From Amycolatopsis acidiphila (GTDB taxonomy: Bacteria; Actinomycetota; Actinomycetes; Mycobacteriales; Pseudonocardiaceae): a DNA stretch of 64,000 nt. A program made the translations under genes and the position numbers. The DNA is taken from contig NZ_CP090063.1 of assembly GCF_021391495.1 (NCBI RefSeq), positions 7,626,001-7,690,000 on the forward strand, written 5' to 3'. The notes under the pieces were generated by a model. That model was not told the DNA's origin. It saw nothing but the letters and a program-made list of their open reading frames with translations, and searched no databases. Shown here in pieces: positions 8,794-17,299 of the stretch. The stretch's first letter is position 1. Each line of letters opens with the position of its first letter.

Positions 8794-9897
8794 GTGATCA
8801 CCACCACCACCCGTCGTCAGCACACCTTGCGCGGCCACCTACCAGGCCGCCACACCGCCCGCGCCGCCAGCTCGGTCGAACACCAGGCCATGCTCGCCTC
8901 GCGCCTGACCACCCGGGACAAATGGCTCCTCGCCCTGCTGCACGAGCACCGAGTCCTGACCACCAGCCAAATCCAGGACGCCGCCTTCCCGTCGGGCCGC
9001 TCGGCGCGCCAGCGGCTGCGCGATCTCTACCTCTGGCGCGCTGTGTCGCGTTTCCAGCCGTTTCAGCAACTCGGCTCCGCCCCCATGCACTACGTCCTCG
9101 GCCCGGCCGGGGCCGCTGTGCTCGCCGCCGAACACGGCCTGGAAGTCAAAGAACTCGGCTACCGGCACGACCGCGCCATGGGTATCGCCCATAACCAGCG
9201 GCTCGCGCACACCGTCGGCGTGAACGACTTCTTCACTTCACTGATCGCCCGCACCCGCCACACCCCGGCGGCCCGCGCGGAGGCAGTAGTGGCGTGGTGG
9301 TCGGAATCCCGCTGTGCGAGGCATTTCGGCGACCTCGTCATCCCCGATGGCTACGGCCGCTGGCGCACCCGCGTCGGCACCGCCGCCCGGGAGGTGGAGT
9401 GGTTCCTCGAGTTCGACACCGGAACCGAGTCCCTGACCAAGGTCGGCCGGAAGCTGGCCGGATACGCGCGGCTGGCCGAGTCCACGGGCATCGCCACGCC
9501 GGTGCTGGTGTGGCTGCCCACCACCCGCCGCGAAGCCGGGGCCCGCACCGCCCTCGCGCGTGTGCACGCCGACCTCGACGACCCCCGCGCAGTGCCGGTG
9601 GCCACCGCGGCGGCCGACCTGCTCGATCCCACCGCGCCGCATCCGAGCCCGGCTGAGGCGGTGTGGCTGCCGCTGACCTCGGCGCGTGTCGACCGCGCCG
9701 GCCCGCGGTACAGCCTCGCCGACCTCGCCGACGCCTGGCCCGGCCTGGCGCCGCCGGCCGGGCTCGCCACCGAGGACGGCGACGGCGAGGTCGGCGAGGT
9801 CGGCGATGTCGCCGCGGCCTCGCCGTATCGGCTGCCGCCGCCGAGTTCGGTTCCGCCGCCGGCCACGCCGAACCGTGTCGCTCGCGGCGAGCACTGA
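8794..9897 (+). CDS. Replication-relaxation family protein
   Basis: 367 aa. The N-terminal part (about residues 28-75) is a winged-helix-like segment (LLALLHEHRVLTTSQIQDAA, RQRLRDLYLWRAVSRF). It is followed by HNQRLAHTVGVNDFFTSL and a core with a conserved EVEWFLEFDTGTES motif, the pattern of the Replic_Relax family (PF13814) found on Streptomyces-type plasmids. The GTG at 8794 has a strong AAGGAG site 5-10 nt upstream; the frame is open further back but overlaps the coupling-protein gene. The Asp/Glu-rich core could be nuclease-like. Its role in plasmid replication or transfer start is known only by family association. Confidence 0.75.
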   Translation: MITTTTRRQHTLRGHLPGRHTARAASSVEHQAMLASRLTTRDKWLLALLHEHRVLTTSQIQDAAFPSGRSARQRLRDLYLWRAVSRFQPFQQLGSAPMHYVLGPAGAAVLAAEHGLEVKELGYRHDRAMGIAHNQRLAHTVGVNDFFTSLIARTRHTPAARAEAVVAWWSESRCARHFGDLVIPDGYGRWRTRVGTAAREVEWFLEFDTGTESLTKVGRKLAGYARLAESTGIATPVLVWLPTTRREAGARTALARVHADLDDPRAVPVATAAADLLDPTAPHPSPAEAVWLPLTSARVDRAGPRYSLADLADAWPGLAPPAGLATEDGDGEVGEVGDVAAASPYRLPPPSSVPPPATPNRVARGEH

Positions 9898-9981
9898 CAC
9901 AAGGCGCCCTGCCTCAACCCCGCGGCAATTCGGTCCCCGGCCGGTCTCTTAGCGCACCACGGAAAGGAGAGCGATCCAACT

Positions 9982-10962
9982 ATGGGAAGCAAAATCGCGG
10001 TCTGCGTCGCCGCCTTGGTCCTCGCCATTCCACTGCTCATCGGCGCCGGGATCGCCGGGATCATCAGCACGCTCTTCGGCAGCAGCGGGTCGTCGGGTTC
10101 GCTGACCTGCACGCCCGACGGTGCGCCTACCGGCACGGTGCCGGGCTTGACCGCCGAGCAGATGGGCAACGCGGCCACCATCGTCGCGGTCGGCAAGCAG
10201 ATGGGTGTGCCCGAGCCGGGCTGGGTCGTCGCTATCGCCGCCGCGATGCAGGAATCCAAGCTGCAGAACCTGCCCTACGGCGACAGGGATTCCCTCGGAC
10301 TCTTCCAGCAGCGGCCCTCGATGGGCTGGGGCACCCCGCAACAGGTCACCACACCAACCTACGCGGCAACGAAATTCTTCGAACACCTCACGGCCACACC
10401 GAACTGGCAGAAGATGAGTGTCAACGACGCCGCGCAGACGGTCCAGGGTTCGGGGTTTCCGAATGCCTATGCTCAGCACGAAGAGAAGGCGCGCGCGATT
10501 GTCGCCGCCGTGTCCGGCGTGCGCTGTCAACCGGCACCCGCGACGACCGGAACCGGTGATTGCAACAATATCCAGGCCGCGACCGCCGCCGCGATGACCG
10601 CGATCAATTACGCGTGCGGACAGAGGGGGCTGCCATATGTGTGGGGCGGTAACGGCCCGCAGAATGGGGACAACGGATTCGACTGCTCGGGGCTGACCAA
10701 GGCCGCCTACGAGGCGGCCGGGATTTCGCTTCCGCGTACAGCTGACGCCCAGTACAGTGCCGGGAATCGCGTGCCCGACGGGCAACCCCTCCTACCGGGC
10801 GACCTCGTCTACTACGGCCCGACCTCGAACATCCGACACGTGGGACTCTATATAGGAAACGGAAAAATGCTGAACGCCCCCGACTTTGGCCAATCCGTAC
10901 AAATCGACAACTACCGCTACCCCGGAGACGATTACGCGGGCGCCACCCGACCCGCGCACTAA
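9982..10962 (+). CDS. Membrane-anchored cell-wall hydrolase (transglycosylase-like plus NlpC/P60)
   Basis: 326 aa. An N-terminal membrane segment (about residues 5-27) anchors the protein outside the membrane. Residues about 50-150 resemble a lytic transglycosylase-like domain (MQESKLQNL, GLFQQRPSMGWGTPQQV), with Glu in QES as likely acid. The C-terminal half is NlpC/P60: Cys235 in FDCSGL, His286 in RHVGLYIG, plus LPGDLVYY. The two hydrolases would open peptidoglycan for the conjugation channel, the role played by VirB1-like proteins. The ATG has a GGAAAGGAG-type site upstream and the gene follows the transfer ATPases. Confidence 0.87.
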   Translation: MGSKIAVCVAALVLAIPLLIGAGIAGIISTLFGSSGSSGSLTCTPDGAPTGTVPGLTAEQMGNAATIVAVGKQMGVPEPGWVVAIAAAMQESKLQNLPYGDRDSLGLFQQRPSMGWGTPQQVTTPTYAATKFFEHLTATPNWQKMSVNDAAQTVQGSGFPNAYAQHEEKARAIVAAVSGVRCQPAPATTGTGDCNNIQAATAAAMTAINYACGQRGLPYVWGGNGPQNGDNGFDCSGLTKAAYEAAGISLPRTADAQYSAGNRVPDGQPLLPGDLVYYGPTSNIRHVGLYIGNGKMLNAPDFGQSVQIDNYRYPGDDYAGATRPAH

Positions 10963-10977
10963 TCAATCGAATATTTA

Positions 10978-10989
10978 CGCAATATTGCG
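10978..10989. terminator. Perfect 12-bp palindrome between convergent genes
   Basis: CGCAATATTGCG is a perfect palindrome in an AT-rich 77-nt gap between the wall hydrolase (rightward) and the leftward gene ending at 11040. The position suits a bidirectional terminator, but the stem is short and no T-run follows, so a protein-binding site is also possible. Confidence 0.35.
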
Positions 10990-11039
10990 CGAGTAAACAA
11001 CAACCATACAGTGACCGCGCCCGGTACGCCGTGTGCGGA

Positions 11040-11894
11040 TCACGGTTGATAGACCGGGAGAATGGCTGCGGGTGACGTTGCCTCCGATGACGACAAGGCT
11101 GGCCGCCAATCGCGTGCGCTGGATTGGTCGGCGAACAGGCCGACGACGCGTGGGTCGCCGTCCCGGTCACACCCGCTCGGATCGAGGCGTACCACCCAAC
11201 CTCGCACCCGATCAGCACCAGGAGTCTCCTCGGATGCGGTTGCGAGGGCCGCGTCCGGGGCGGGTGTGATGAGTTCGCACACGTGGGTTCCGTGCACGTT
11301 GGTCAGGTCCAGGGTGCGGGTGATGTCGTGCCAGAACAGGGCGCCGTCCAGCGCGCTGTCGAACGGCCCGTAGCAGACCGGGCCGTTCGAGGTGTCGAGC
11401 AGGACGATGGACGGAACCGGGGTGTCCGTGGTTGTGGCGGGTGCGCTGCTGGTGCCGAGAGTGCTGGCACGGACTGGCAGAAGGCAGCACTCGACCGAGC
11501 GGCCCTCGCGCGGCGTTGACGCGTCGGTCAGCCATTGGTGCGCCTGATCGCGGTCGAACGGTCCCACTGCGAAGGCGGCGCGTGGTTCGGTCGGCACCAC
11601 GACCAACGCGATGACGCACTCGTCGTGCGCGGTGGCCTCCGGGGTTTCGTTCGTCAGGACCGCCATGACCTCGTCGGGCAGCGGGAACACCTCGCCCCGG
11701 GTCGTGTTGTGTGTCAGCACCGGTTCCGCGTCGGGCGGGAACAGGGCCACGGTTCGGGTCGCGGTGACGTCCGGATCGTTGATACCGCGCCAATCCGCGC
11801 ATAATCGCGCGTCCGCGCGGGTGCCGAAGACACCGTGCGCGACGACACCGTCCAGCAGGGAAACGGCCAAGGCGACAAACGAGTCCCGTGTCAT
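11040..11894 (-). CDS. Uncharacterised protein with four internal GxF...A..W repeats
   Basis: 284 aa with no family I recognise. It is built of similar units: HGVFGTRADARLCADW, VGPFDRDQAHQWL, YGPFDSALDGALFWHDI and VGLFADQSSARDW, each preceded by a strand-like hydrophobic stretch (VALF, VIALVVV, IVLLD, GWVVRL). This suggests tandem copies of a small alpha/beta fold of roughly 65 residues. It is the last gene of a leftward accessory series and converges on the conjugation block. Cytoplasmic, with no signal peptide or membrane segment. Confidence 0.7.
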   Translation of the reverse strand: MTRDSFVALAVSLLDGVVAHGVFGTRADARLCADWRGINDPDVTATRTVALFPPDAEPVLTHNTTRGEVFPLPDEVMAVLTNETPEATAHDECVIALVVVPTEPRAAFAVGPFDRDQAHQWLTDASTPREGRSVECCLLPVRASTLGTSSAPATTTDTPVPSIVLLDTSNGPVCYGPFDSALDGALFWHDITRTLDLTNVHGTHVCELITPAPDAALATASEETPGADRVRGWVVRLDPSGCDRDGDPRVVGLFADQSSARDWRPALSSSEATSPAAILPVYQP

Positions 11895-11921
11895 ATCGGG
11901 TGGTTCCTTTCCTGTCGATTG

Positions 11922-13037
11922 TTATCGGCGCAACACGTTCACCCGGTCACCGCCGAGCAGCGGCGCGTCCTCCGGGCCCGCGAGATGAGGTTCAATCCAA
12001 ATAGGACGGTGGTCGTTACGGCTGGCGTACCACTGATTGCGCCAATGCCCTCGCACGACCCAGCGGTGCCGGTACTCGCGAGTCGATGTGGTGGTGTCGC
12101 TGTGGTCGGACGGTTCGGTGCGAGCGCGACGCAGGTCGATGTAGCGGACGGTCGGGTCGACATCGGGAGTGTCACGGGCCATGCGACGACGCGCTCCGCG
12201 CGGCGCGGTGATGTCCTCGGACCGGACGATGGTCTGCCCCATCAACAGCCACGTGGCCAGGATCGTGCGGTCCAATGTCAGACTGGCTTCCGCGAGCTGT
12301 CGCGCCTCGTCGCCCAATGTCGCCGCAGTGACCTCACCGGGCCAGCCATCCATGTCGGTGTATTCCATCGGGGTCAGCCCTTGCCAGTCGTAGCCATGCG
12401 GCGGGGTGAACGACGGTGGAACCGGGGCGCGACGCAGGTTGGGCAGCAAACCGGACGCGAAGAAGTCGAACCCTTCCTCGGGCGTCGGCGGGGCGTCGGG
12501 ATGCGGCTCCGGTCGCGTCGCCGCACGTTCACCGCACCGGATCGCCTCGTCGCGTGGCAGCGTCGCCAGGAACCGTCCAAGACGGGCGACGTCATTGGCG
12601 GCGGGGCGTTGCCATCGGTGGACCCACAGGCCGCCGCGTCCCGGCCCCCAGGACACGATGCTGACGCCGTCGTGGTGATCGGCCGGGTTGGCCACGGGCG
12701 GCTCGGCGTAAACCATCATGCCGACCGGGGCGGGCAGGTCCTCGGGGTGCAACCGGTAGTCGGTCAGCGTGGTGGCGGCGGTGCGGGCGAGTTCGGTCAT
12801 GTCGCTGGAGACGTAGAACAGTTCGGCGACCGGGAACTGGGCGGCCAGTGTGCCCGCGATGGTGGCGGCCACGTCGTCGGAGCGGCCGAACACCCGCGAT
12901 TCGGTGGCCTTGTCCGGTTGCGGGCCGAGGAAGAACTGCAACCAGTTCGCCGCCCCGTCGGGCCCGGGATCTCGTGTCCACGCCGTCATGCGCGCGCGGA
13001 TCTCGGGTACGTCTCGTGCTGTCACGGAAATAGGCAT
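11922..13037 (-). CDS. Uncharacterised plasmid/phage-type protein
   Basis: 371 aa. I do not recognise a catalytic motif. The C-terminus (YRHRWVVRGHWRNQWY, then RPIWIEPHLAGPEDAPL and VNVLRR) is a conserved ending seen, as I recall, in uncharacterised proteins of actinobacterial phages and plasmids; its many Arg, His and Trp residues suggest nucleic-acid binding. The N-terminal part has alternating strands and helices and the segment LPAPVGMMVYAEPP. It lies 27 nt upstream of the repeat protein, in the same direction, and the two are probably co-transcribed. Confidence 0.7.
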   Translation of the reverse strand: MPISVTARDVPEIRARMTAWTRDPGPDGAANWLQFFLGPQPDKATESRVFGRSDDVAATIAGTLAAQFPVAELFYVSSDMTELARTAATTLTDYRLHPEDLPAPVGMMVYAEPPVANPADHHDGVSIVSWGPGRGGLWVHRWQRPAANDVARLGRFLATLPRDEAIRCGERAATRPEPHPDAPPTPEEGFDFFASGLLPNLRRAPVPPSFTPPHGYDWQGLTPMEYTDMDGWPGEVTAATLGDEARQLAEASLTLDRTILATWLLMGQTIVRSEDITAPRGARRRMARDTPDVDPTVRYIDLRRARTEPSDHSDTTTSTREYRHRWVVRGHWRNQWYASRNDHRPIWIEPHLAGPEDAPLLGGDRVNVLRR

Positions 13038-13159
13038 GGCGAAGCCCCTTTCGGAATAGGAAAGAACGCCAGAAAAGGCAGAGGATTAGCGCGTCCCCGT
13101 GCGGCTGATGTCGGCGTGACGGATAGGGCCGGAGCAGCTGTCCGGTGAATTCAGAGGTG

Positions 13160-13744
13160 TTACCGAGGTGCGGTGATCGCGTCCAGGGCGCGTTCGATGT
13201 GGCTAGGCATCCTCGTGGGGGCGCCAGGATGGTCAGAAAGGTAGGCCAGCATTTCCGGGGCCGGATGTGGCGGGGCGTCGCCCGCGAGAACGGTCAGGGC
13301 GGGGCCGTGGCGATGGTGCAAGTCGGCTGCCAGCGGCGCGGCGATAGGCAACCACACGTCACGGATCTCGTAGCGGCCCTCGGAGTCCGGGTGGATGGTC
13401 CGGGGCTCAGAGTCCAGGGACAGCCCCCAGGGATCGTCGTAGATCTCCAGGGTGTCGCCGTGCCACTCGAAACGGACCTGGGCGTTGCCGTAGAACGATT
13501 CCAGGTAGACACCGATCCATTGGGCGACCGATCGGCGGCAGCGCAGCCCGATGTCACCGAGGGAGCCCTGCCCCTCCAAATCCGGAAACTTTTCCAGGCT
13601 TTCGATTTCTAGCGATGGTGTTTCGCCATCGGCGATGATGCCGGGGAAGGCAGGTTTGTAGGGCAACGCGACCAGTACCTCACCGCGTACGAACGGGGGC
13701 GGGCCGAGGCCGGTGGAGCCGCGGTGCGTGGAGCGTGGGTCCAT
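13160..13744 (-). CDS. Uncharacterised protein
   Basis: 194 aa from the ATG at 13744, chosen because AAGGA lies about 10 nt upstream; a GTG at 13753 is possible. No recognised family. The sequence contains a central acidic/aromatic part (GVYLESFYGNAQVRFEWHG, DPWGLSLDS) and a Pro-rich ending. It is soluble. It is the first gene of a leftward trio and faces the divergent winged-helix gene across a 300-nt control region. Confidence 0.6.
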   Translation of the reverse strand: MDPRSTHRGSTGLGPPPFVRGEVLVALPYKPAFPGIIADGETPSLEIESLEKFPDLEGQGSLGDIGLRCRRSVAQWIGVYLESFYGNAQVRFEWHGDTLEIYDDPWGLSLDSEPRTIHPDSEGRYEIRDVWLPIAAPLAADLHHRHGPALTVLAGDAPPHPAPEMLAYLSDHPGAPTRMPSHIERALDAITAPR

Positions 13745-13822
13745 AGCGGACACGTCCTTCTCGAAATCCGATGGTGCGGGTTCGTGCTATGACGGGTCCA
13801 TGGACGCTCCGTGCACGCCCAA

Positions 13823-13928
13823 ATGTCAAGCCACATATACGTTTTCACCGACCTAGCCGTATCGCGACGTCCGGCACAGAGGTGTGTCCACACGAGACAC
13901 ATGTCTTGTTTGACGAATCGCTTGACAT
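13823..13928. promoter_or_regulatory. Divergent control region with TTGACA-containing inverted repeat
   Basis: The 306 nt between the divergent genes at 13744 and 14051 contain ATGTCAAGC (13823-13831) and GCTTGACAT (13920-13928), a perfect 9-bp inverted pair whose arms each contain the -35 consensus TTGACA, pointing outward toward each gene. Between them TGTGTC/GACACA (13883-13888 and 13896-13901) forms another small dyad. This looks like a pair of outward promoters with a regulator site between them. I could not find convincing -10 boxes at the usual distance, so the promoter reading is tentative. Confidence 0.4.
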
Positions 13929-14050
13929 GGAGGCGGTGACGAAGCGTTCCATAGTCGTGTAGCCCGAACAACCGGATGCGCACCGGCGGGCCAACGCCCC
14001 GGCCGGGGCATGACCATCCCATTCCGCACCAAAAACACAGGGAGTTCGTC

Positions 14051-14998
14051 ATGTCCCGTAAGAACCGCAAAACCCGCACCGCAAACGCCGCAACCACCGC
14101 CGCTACCGACGACCGCCACCTGCACGCCGTGGCCGACGACCTCGGCCAGCAGAACGCACCGACCACAGAGGACAAAGTGCGGGCAGCGCTGACCGACAAT
14201 CCTGGCTCCACGACCGCCAAACTGGCGATGGCGGGCGGAGTCGGCCGTTCGACCGCCGCGAAGATCCTGGCCCGCTGGGACCGCGACGGCACCGCGATCC
14301 GCACCGCAGGCGACGGTCCGCGCAACCCCGACACCTGGACACTCGCACCGTCAACCAGCGACACCGCCGCACCCGACATCGACGAGGCACAGACGGACAC
14401 GACGGCGCCGCCCAGCACCGACCAGCCGACCGACGACACCGACATCGACGGCACGGTCGAGGACCCGGGCGCGACCGAGGCCGCCACCGACGCTGACGGC
14501 TCCACTGCCGAGGACACCACTGCGGCGGTGCCGGGGCCAGAGGCCGGATCGGATGCCGACGACACCAACGTCGCCGCCGACACCACGCCTGCCCCGCCCA
14601 CCGACGGCGACGGCACTATCCCTCCGCCTGACACGGCACAGGTGGATCCGGTGGATGGCGCGGCCGAGCCCGAGCCGTCTTCGGCAGCAGCTCCGGTGGT
14701 CTCCGAATCCGCCGACACGGCCGCCACGGACAAGGACCGACTGCCCAAGGGCGGGCTGCGGGCCTTGGTGGAGGAGTACCTGACCGAGCACCCGGGCGAG
14801 ACCTTTGGGCCTGCCAAGATCGGCAAGGAACTCGGCCGCTCAGGTGGCGCGGTCAACAACGCCTTGGAGAAGCTCGTCACCGACGGGTACGCGATCAAAA
14901 CCTGCGAGGCACCGAAACGGTTCGCCATCAACCCGGACAAGACCGACGTCCCGGAGACGACCGACGGCTCCGGGGAACCCGCCGCCCCGGACGCCTGA
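14051..14998 (+). CDS. Two-domain winged-helix protein with long acidic linker
   Basis: 315 aa. Residues about 40-95 (DKVRAALTDNPGSTTAKLAM, GRSTAAKILARWDRDG) form one MarR/winged-helix-like unit. A 130-residue linker rich in Asp, Thr, Ala and Pro follows, then a second unit (about 230-300: LRALVEEYLTEHPGETFGPA, GRSGGAVNNALEKL). The second unit closely resembles the N-terminal domain of the AAA+ protein encoded at 26346-27509. The ATG has a GGGAG site 7 nt upstream. Two DNA-binding heads on a flexible acidic linker suggest a DNA-bridging or regulatory role; function unknown. Confidence 0.7.
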   Translation: MSRKNRKTRTANAATTAATDDRHLHAVADDLGQQNAPTTEDKVRAALTDNPGSTTAKLAMAGGVGRSTAAKILARWDRDGTAIRTAGDGPRNPDTWTLAPSTSDTAAPDIDEAQTDTTAPPSTDQPTDDTDIDGTVEDPGATEAATDADGSTAEDTTAAVPGPEAGSDADDTNVAADTTPAPPTDGDGTIPPPDTAQVDPVDGAAEPEPSSAAAPVVSESADTAATDKDRLPKGGLRALVEEYLTEHPGETFGPAKIGKELGRSGGAVNNALEKLVTDGYAIKTCEAPKRFAINPDKTDVPETTDGSGEPAAPDA

Positions 14999-15182
14999 CA
15001 GCCGCCGCCTACCCGCGCGGGGCCGTCGCCATTCACTTCCGATGGCACGGCCCTGCGCGCGGGCGGGTTCGTGCGAACACCGGTCCCGCATCGTCGACGG
15101 GCGTTTGGACCATCACCGCCGTCCCGGACGACGACGGCACCACCTCCTCCGCCACCACCCCGACCGCCTGAACCTGTTCCCC

Positions 15183-15231
15183 ACGTCACCGTGCCCCGGC
15201 CGCCCACTGATTGGCCGGGGCACGGTGACGT
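15183..15231. terminator. Perfect 19-bp inverted repeat between convergent genes
   Basis: Arms at 15183-15201 and 15213-15231 are perfectly complementary over 19 bp with an 11-nt loop. They lie between the stop of the winged-helix gene (14998, rightward) and the stop of the helicase-like gene (15290, leftward). This is a very stable GC-rich hairpin, best explained as a bidirectional terminator. The rest of 14999-15289 shows no convincing gene. Confidence 0.75.
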
Positions 15232-15289
15232 TCCGTCGCTGCCCTGTCGGCGACGAGAAGCCACGCCGGAAGCCCCCGACGCGGGCGGC

Positions 15290-16552
15290 CTATTGGGTTA
15301 TGTGTTCGATGATGTCGCGCAGGAGGGCGCGGGTTTCGGGGTCGGTGGAGTACAGGATGGTGCCCGCGCGGGCTCGGGTGAGCAGCACGCGGTAGGTGCG
15401 GCGCGCCCACAGGTCGAAGTCGGCCGCTGAGGCGCGGGTGAGGGCGTCGTCCCGGGTGGCGGCGGTGTCGGTGACCCAGCGGCCGTCCCGCCAGAGCAGG
15501 TCGGGGCCGAGGATGACGCCGCCGTAGTCGTACTCGAAGCCTTGCGCGGTGTAGATGCAGCCGACCTGGCCGGCACCGGCAGGTTCGATCGCCCAGAGCG
15601 GCGAGGGCGGCAGCCCGTTGACCGCGCGGTTGCCTTTCACGCTCCACGGGCGGTGCCAGTCGCCGATCACGATGTCCTCGACCAGCGGATTTCCTGGCCT
15701 CGCTTCGCTCCATGGCCAGCAGTACCCGGCCGTCATCCGGGTGCTCGCACCGAGCTCGGCCTTCGCGCGCAGCAGCTGCTCCAGCTCGTGGGGGCTCTCG
15801 GCCACCCGCAGCTCGAACCCCGCCCCCGGTCCGGTCGCCGCATTCCACGGGGCAGGAGGGAGCGGTGCGTCGTCGAGGCCGAGCAGGCGACGGACCCAGC
15901 CCTCGTAGCATGGGCTCCGGTGGCGGTGCTGGCTCGCCAGCTGGGCAGTGTGCACGGCGGCACCGGAGGCTCGTACGGCCGTCTCGATGTGGGCGTGGGT
16001 GCCGATCTGCCCGGGACGGACTGCCTGGTCCTCGTCGAGCAGGAACACCACGACCCGGGCGGCGTCGAGCAGCTCCGCGGCTTGGGTGCGGTCGCTGCGG
16101 CGCGAGGCCGGGGTGTAGCGGGTGTTCGAGGTCGCGCGCAGCTGGTGCGCGTCGTCGCACACCAGCAGATCCAGGCCGCCCAGCTCGGTGTCGGCGGCGG
16201 CGGTGCCGAAGTACTGGAACAGCTGCTGGGTCTGGCGTGAGCCGTGTCCGGCGGTCTTGCGCAGCGCGGTGGTGAACGCCTGCGAGCCGGTGGCGTGGCG
16301 AGCCCGGTAGCCGGCGCGCAGGGCCTCGCCGAGCAGGGTCAGCGCGAGGGCGCTCTTGCCCGAGCCCGCGGCGCCGGTGACCACGACGGCCGCCTGACCG
16401 TCATCATCGGCGGCGAGGAGCCGGTGAACGTGGCCGAGGACGGCCTGCTGATCCTCGGACAAGGTGAACGCATCGGAGTGTGTGAGCGAGCGGGCCGCGA
16501 CGTCGAACAGCGAGGGCGCCGCTGAGCGCGAGGGTGATCCGGCGGTCGGCAT
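15290..16552 (-). CDS. DUF2075-type P-loop helicase/ATPase
   Basis: 420 aa. Walker A is VVVTGAAGSGKSALAL near residues 56-71 and Walker B is LDLLVCDDAHQLR. Later motifs include VVFLLDEDQAVRPGQIG (motif III-like), IYTAQGFEYDYGGVI and YRVLLTRARAGTILYS, the order expected in UvrD-like DUF2075 proteins. These occur with restriction or defence genes and Schlafen-like proteins, as well as alone. Start at ATG 16552, preceded by GAGGGAA; an upstream in-frame start at 16582 would add ten residues. It is convergent with the winged-helix gene and first in line after the 16.6 kb gene chain. Confidence 0.82.
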   Translation of the reverse strand: MPTAGSPSRSAAPSLFDVAARSLTHSDAFTLSEDQQAVLGHVHRLLAADDDGQAAVVVTGAAGSGKSALALTLLGEALRAGYRARHATGSQAFTTALRKTAGHGSRQTQQLFQYFGTAAADTELGGLDLLVCDDAHQLRATSNTRYTPASRRSDRTQAAELLDAARVVVFLLDEDQAVRPGQIGTHAHIETAVRASGAAVHTAQLASQHRHRSPCYEGWVRRLLGLDDAPLPPAPWNAATGPGAGFELRVAESPHELEQLLRAKAELGASTRMTAGYCWPWSEARPGNPLVEDIVIGDWHRPWSVKGNRAVNGLPPSPLWAIEPAGAGQVGCIYTAQGFEYDYGGVILGPDLLWRDGRWVTDTAATRDDALTRASAADFDLWARRTYRVLLTRARAGTILYSTDPETRALLRDIIEHITQ

Positions 16553-16603
16553 GAGTACGTTCCCTCCTCGCTGTGAGACCACGGGGGTCAGGGCACCAGG
16601 GTC

Positions 16604-17299
16604 TCAGGACTCGACGGTGATGGTGCCTGGCGCTTCGCCCCGGGCGAGCAACGTTGGGGCGGAGTGGTCGGCGACTACGTGCAGGATCAGGATGAAGCGG
16701 TGCTCGTGGCCACGGTGCCAGTTGTGGTGGTCGGCCAGCCGCCGGAGGTCGTCGAGCACCCGCTGGTCGTCGATGTCGGGTTCCCACCGTTCGGCGGGCT
16801 CGCTCAGGCCGTAGAGGTTCAGCTGGATTCCCCGCGACGCGGGCCGGGCGACGGTGGCGCACCGCACGGCCCGCCACGCCGGGTCCGAGTGGGCGCGCAG
16901 CAGCGTGGTGACCTCGGCGGTCAGCCAGATCGCCAGCTGCGGTAGCTCGAGCGCGGCGGTGTCGTCGTATCGTTCGCCGAACACCGTGCCCGTGGGGTGC
17001 TCCCGCACGGCCTGCCCCAGCACGGTGCCCGCGACGCGGCCCAGGACGCGCGCCGTGGTGGCCAGGGTGCAGCCGGAGGTGGCGTCGTACCAGTCGTGGG
17101 CGGGCACCTCGGCCAGCACGGCCCAGCTGCTGTGATTGGCGGTGAGGCGTTCGGTGACCGCGCGGGAACGGGTCGCCGAGTGCAAGTTGCGTACTACGCG
17201 GACGCGCAGCATGTCGGGGCCGTGGTGGTAAATGCGTTCGAGCAGGTGGTATTCGCCGTTGGTGGCGACCCGCTCGTTAACCAAGCGGGGCGCGGTCAC
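16604..17299 (-). CDS. Uncharacterised protein in coupled operon
   Basis: 231 aa starting at GTG 17299, which overlaps the upstream stop by 4 nt (GTGA). No recognised domain. The middle (AHDWYDATSGCTLATTARVL, FGERYDDTAALELPQLAIWL) and the C-terminal DDQRVLDDLRRLADHHNWHR look like a compact alpha/beta protein. Soluble. It ends a run of translationally coupled genes that starts near 20.9 kb. Confidence 0.6.
   Translation of the reverse strand: MTAPRLVNERVATNGEYHLLERIYHHGPDMLRVRVVRNLHSATRSRAVTERLTANHSSWAVLAEVPAHDWYDATSGCTLATTARVLGRVAGTVLGQAVREHPTGTVFGERYDDTAALELPQLAIWLTAEVTTLLRAHSDPAWRAVRCATVARPASRGIQLNLYGLSEPAERWEPDIDDQRVLDDLRRLADHHNWHRGHEHRFILILHVVADHSAPTLLARGEAPGTITVES

Noticed and set aside
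11835..13148. 437-codon rightward frame at 12-13 kb
   Set aside because: Opposite the 371-aa gene with the conserved RHRWVVRGHWRNQWY ending; the rightward peptide has no such sign.
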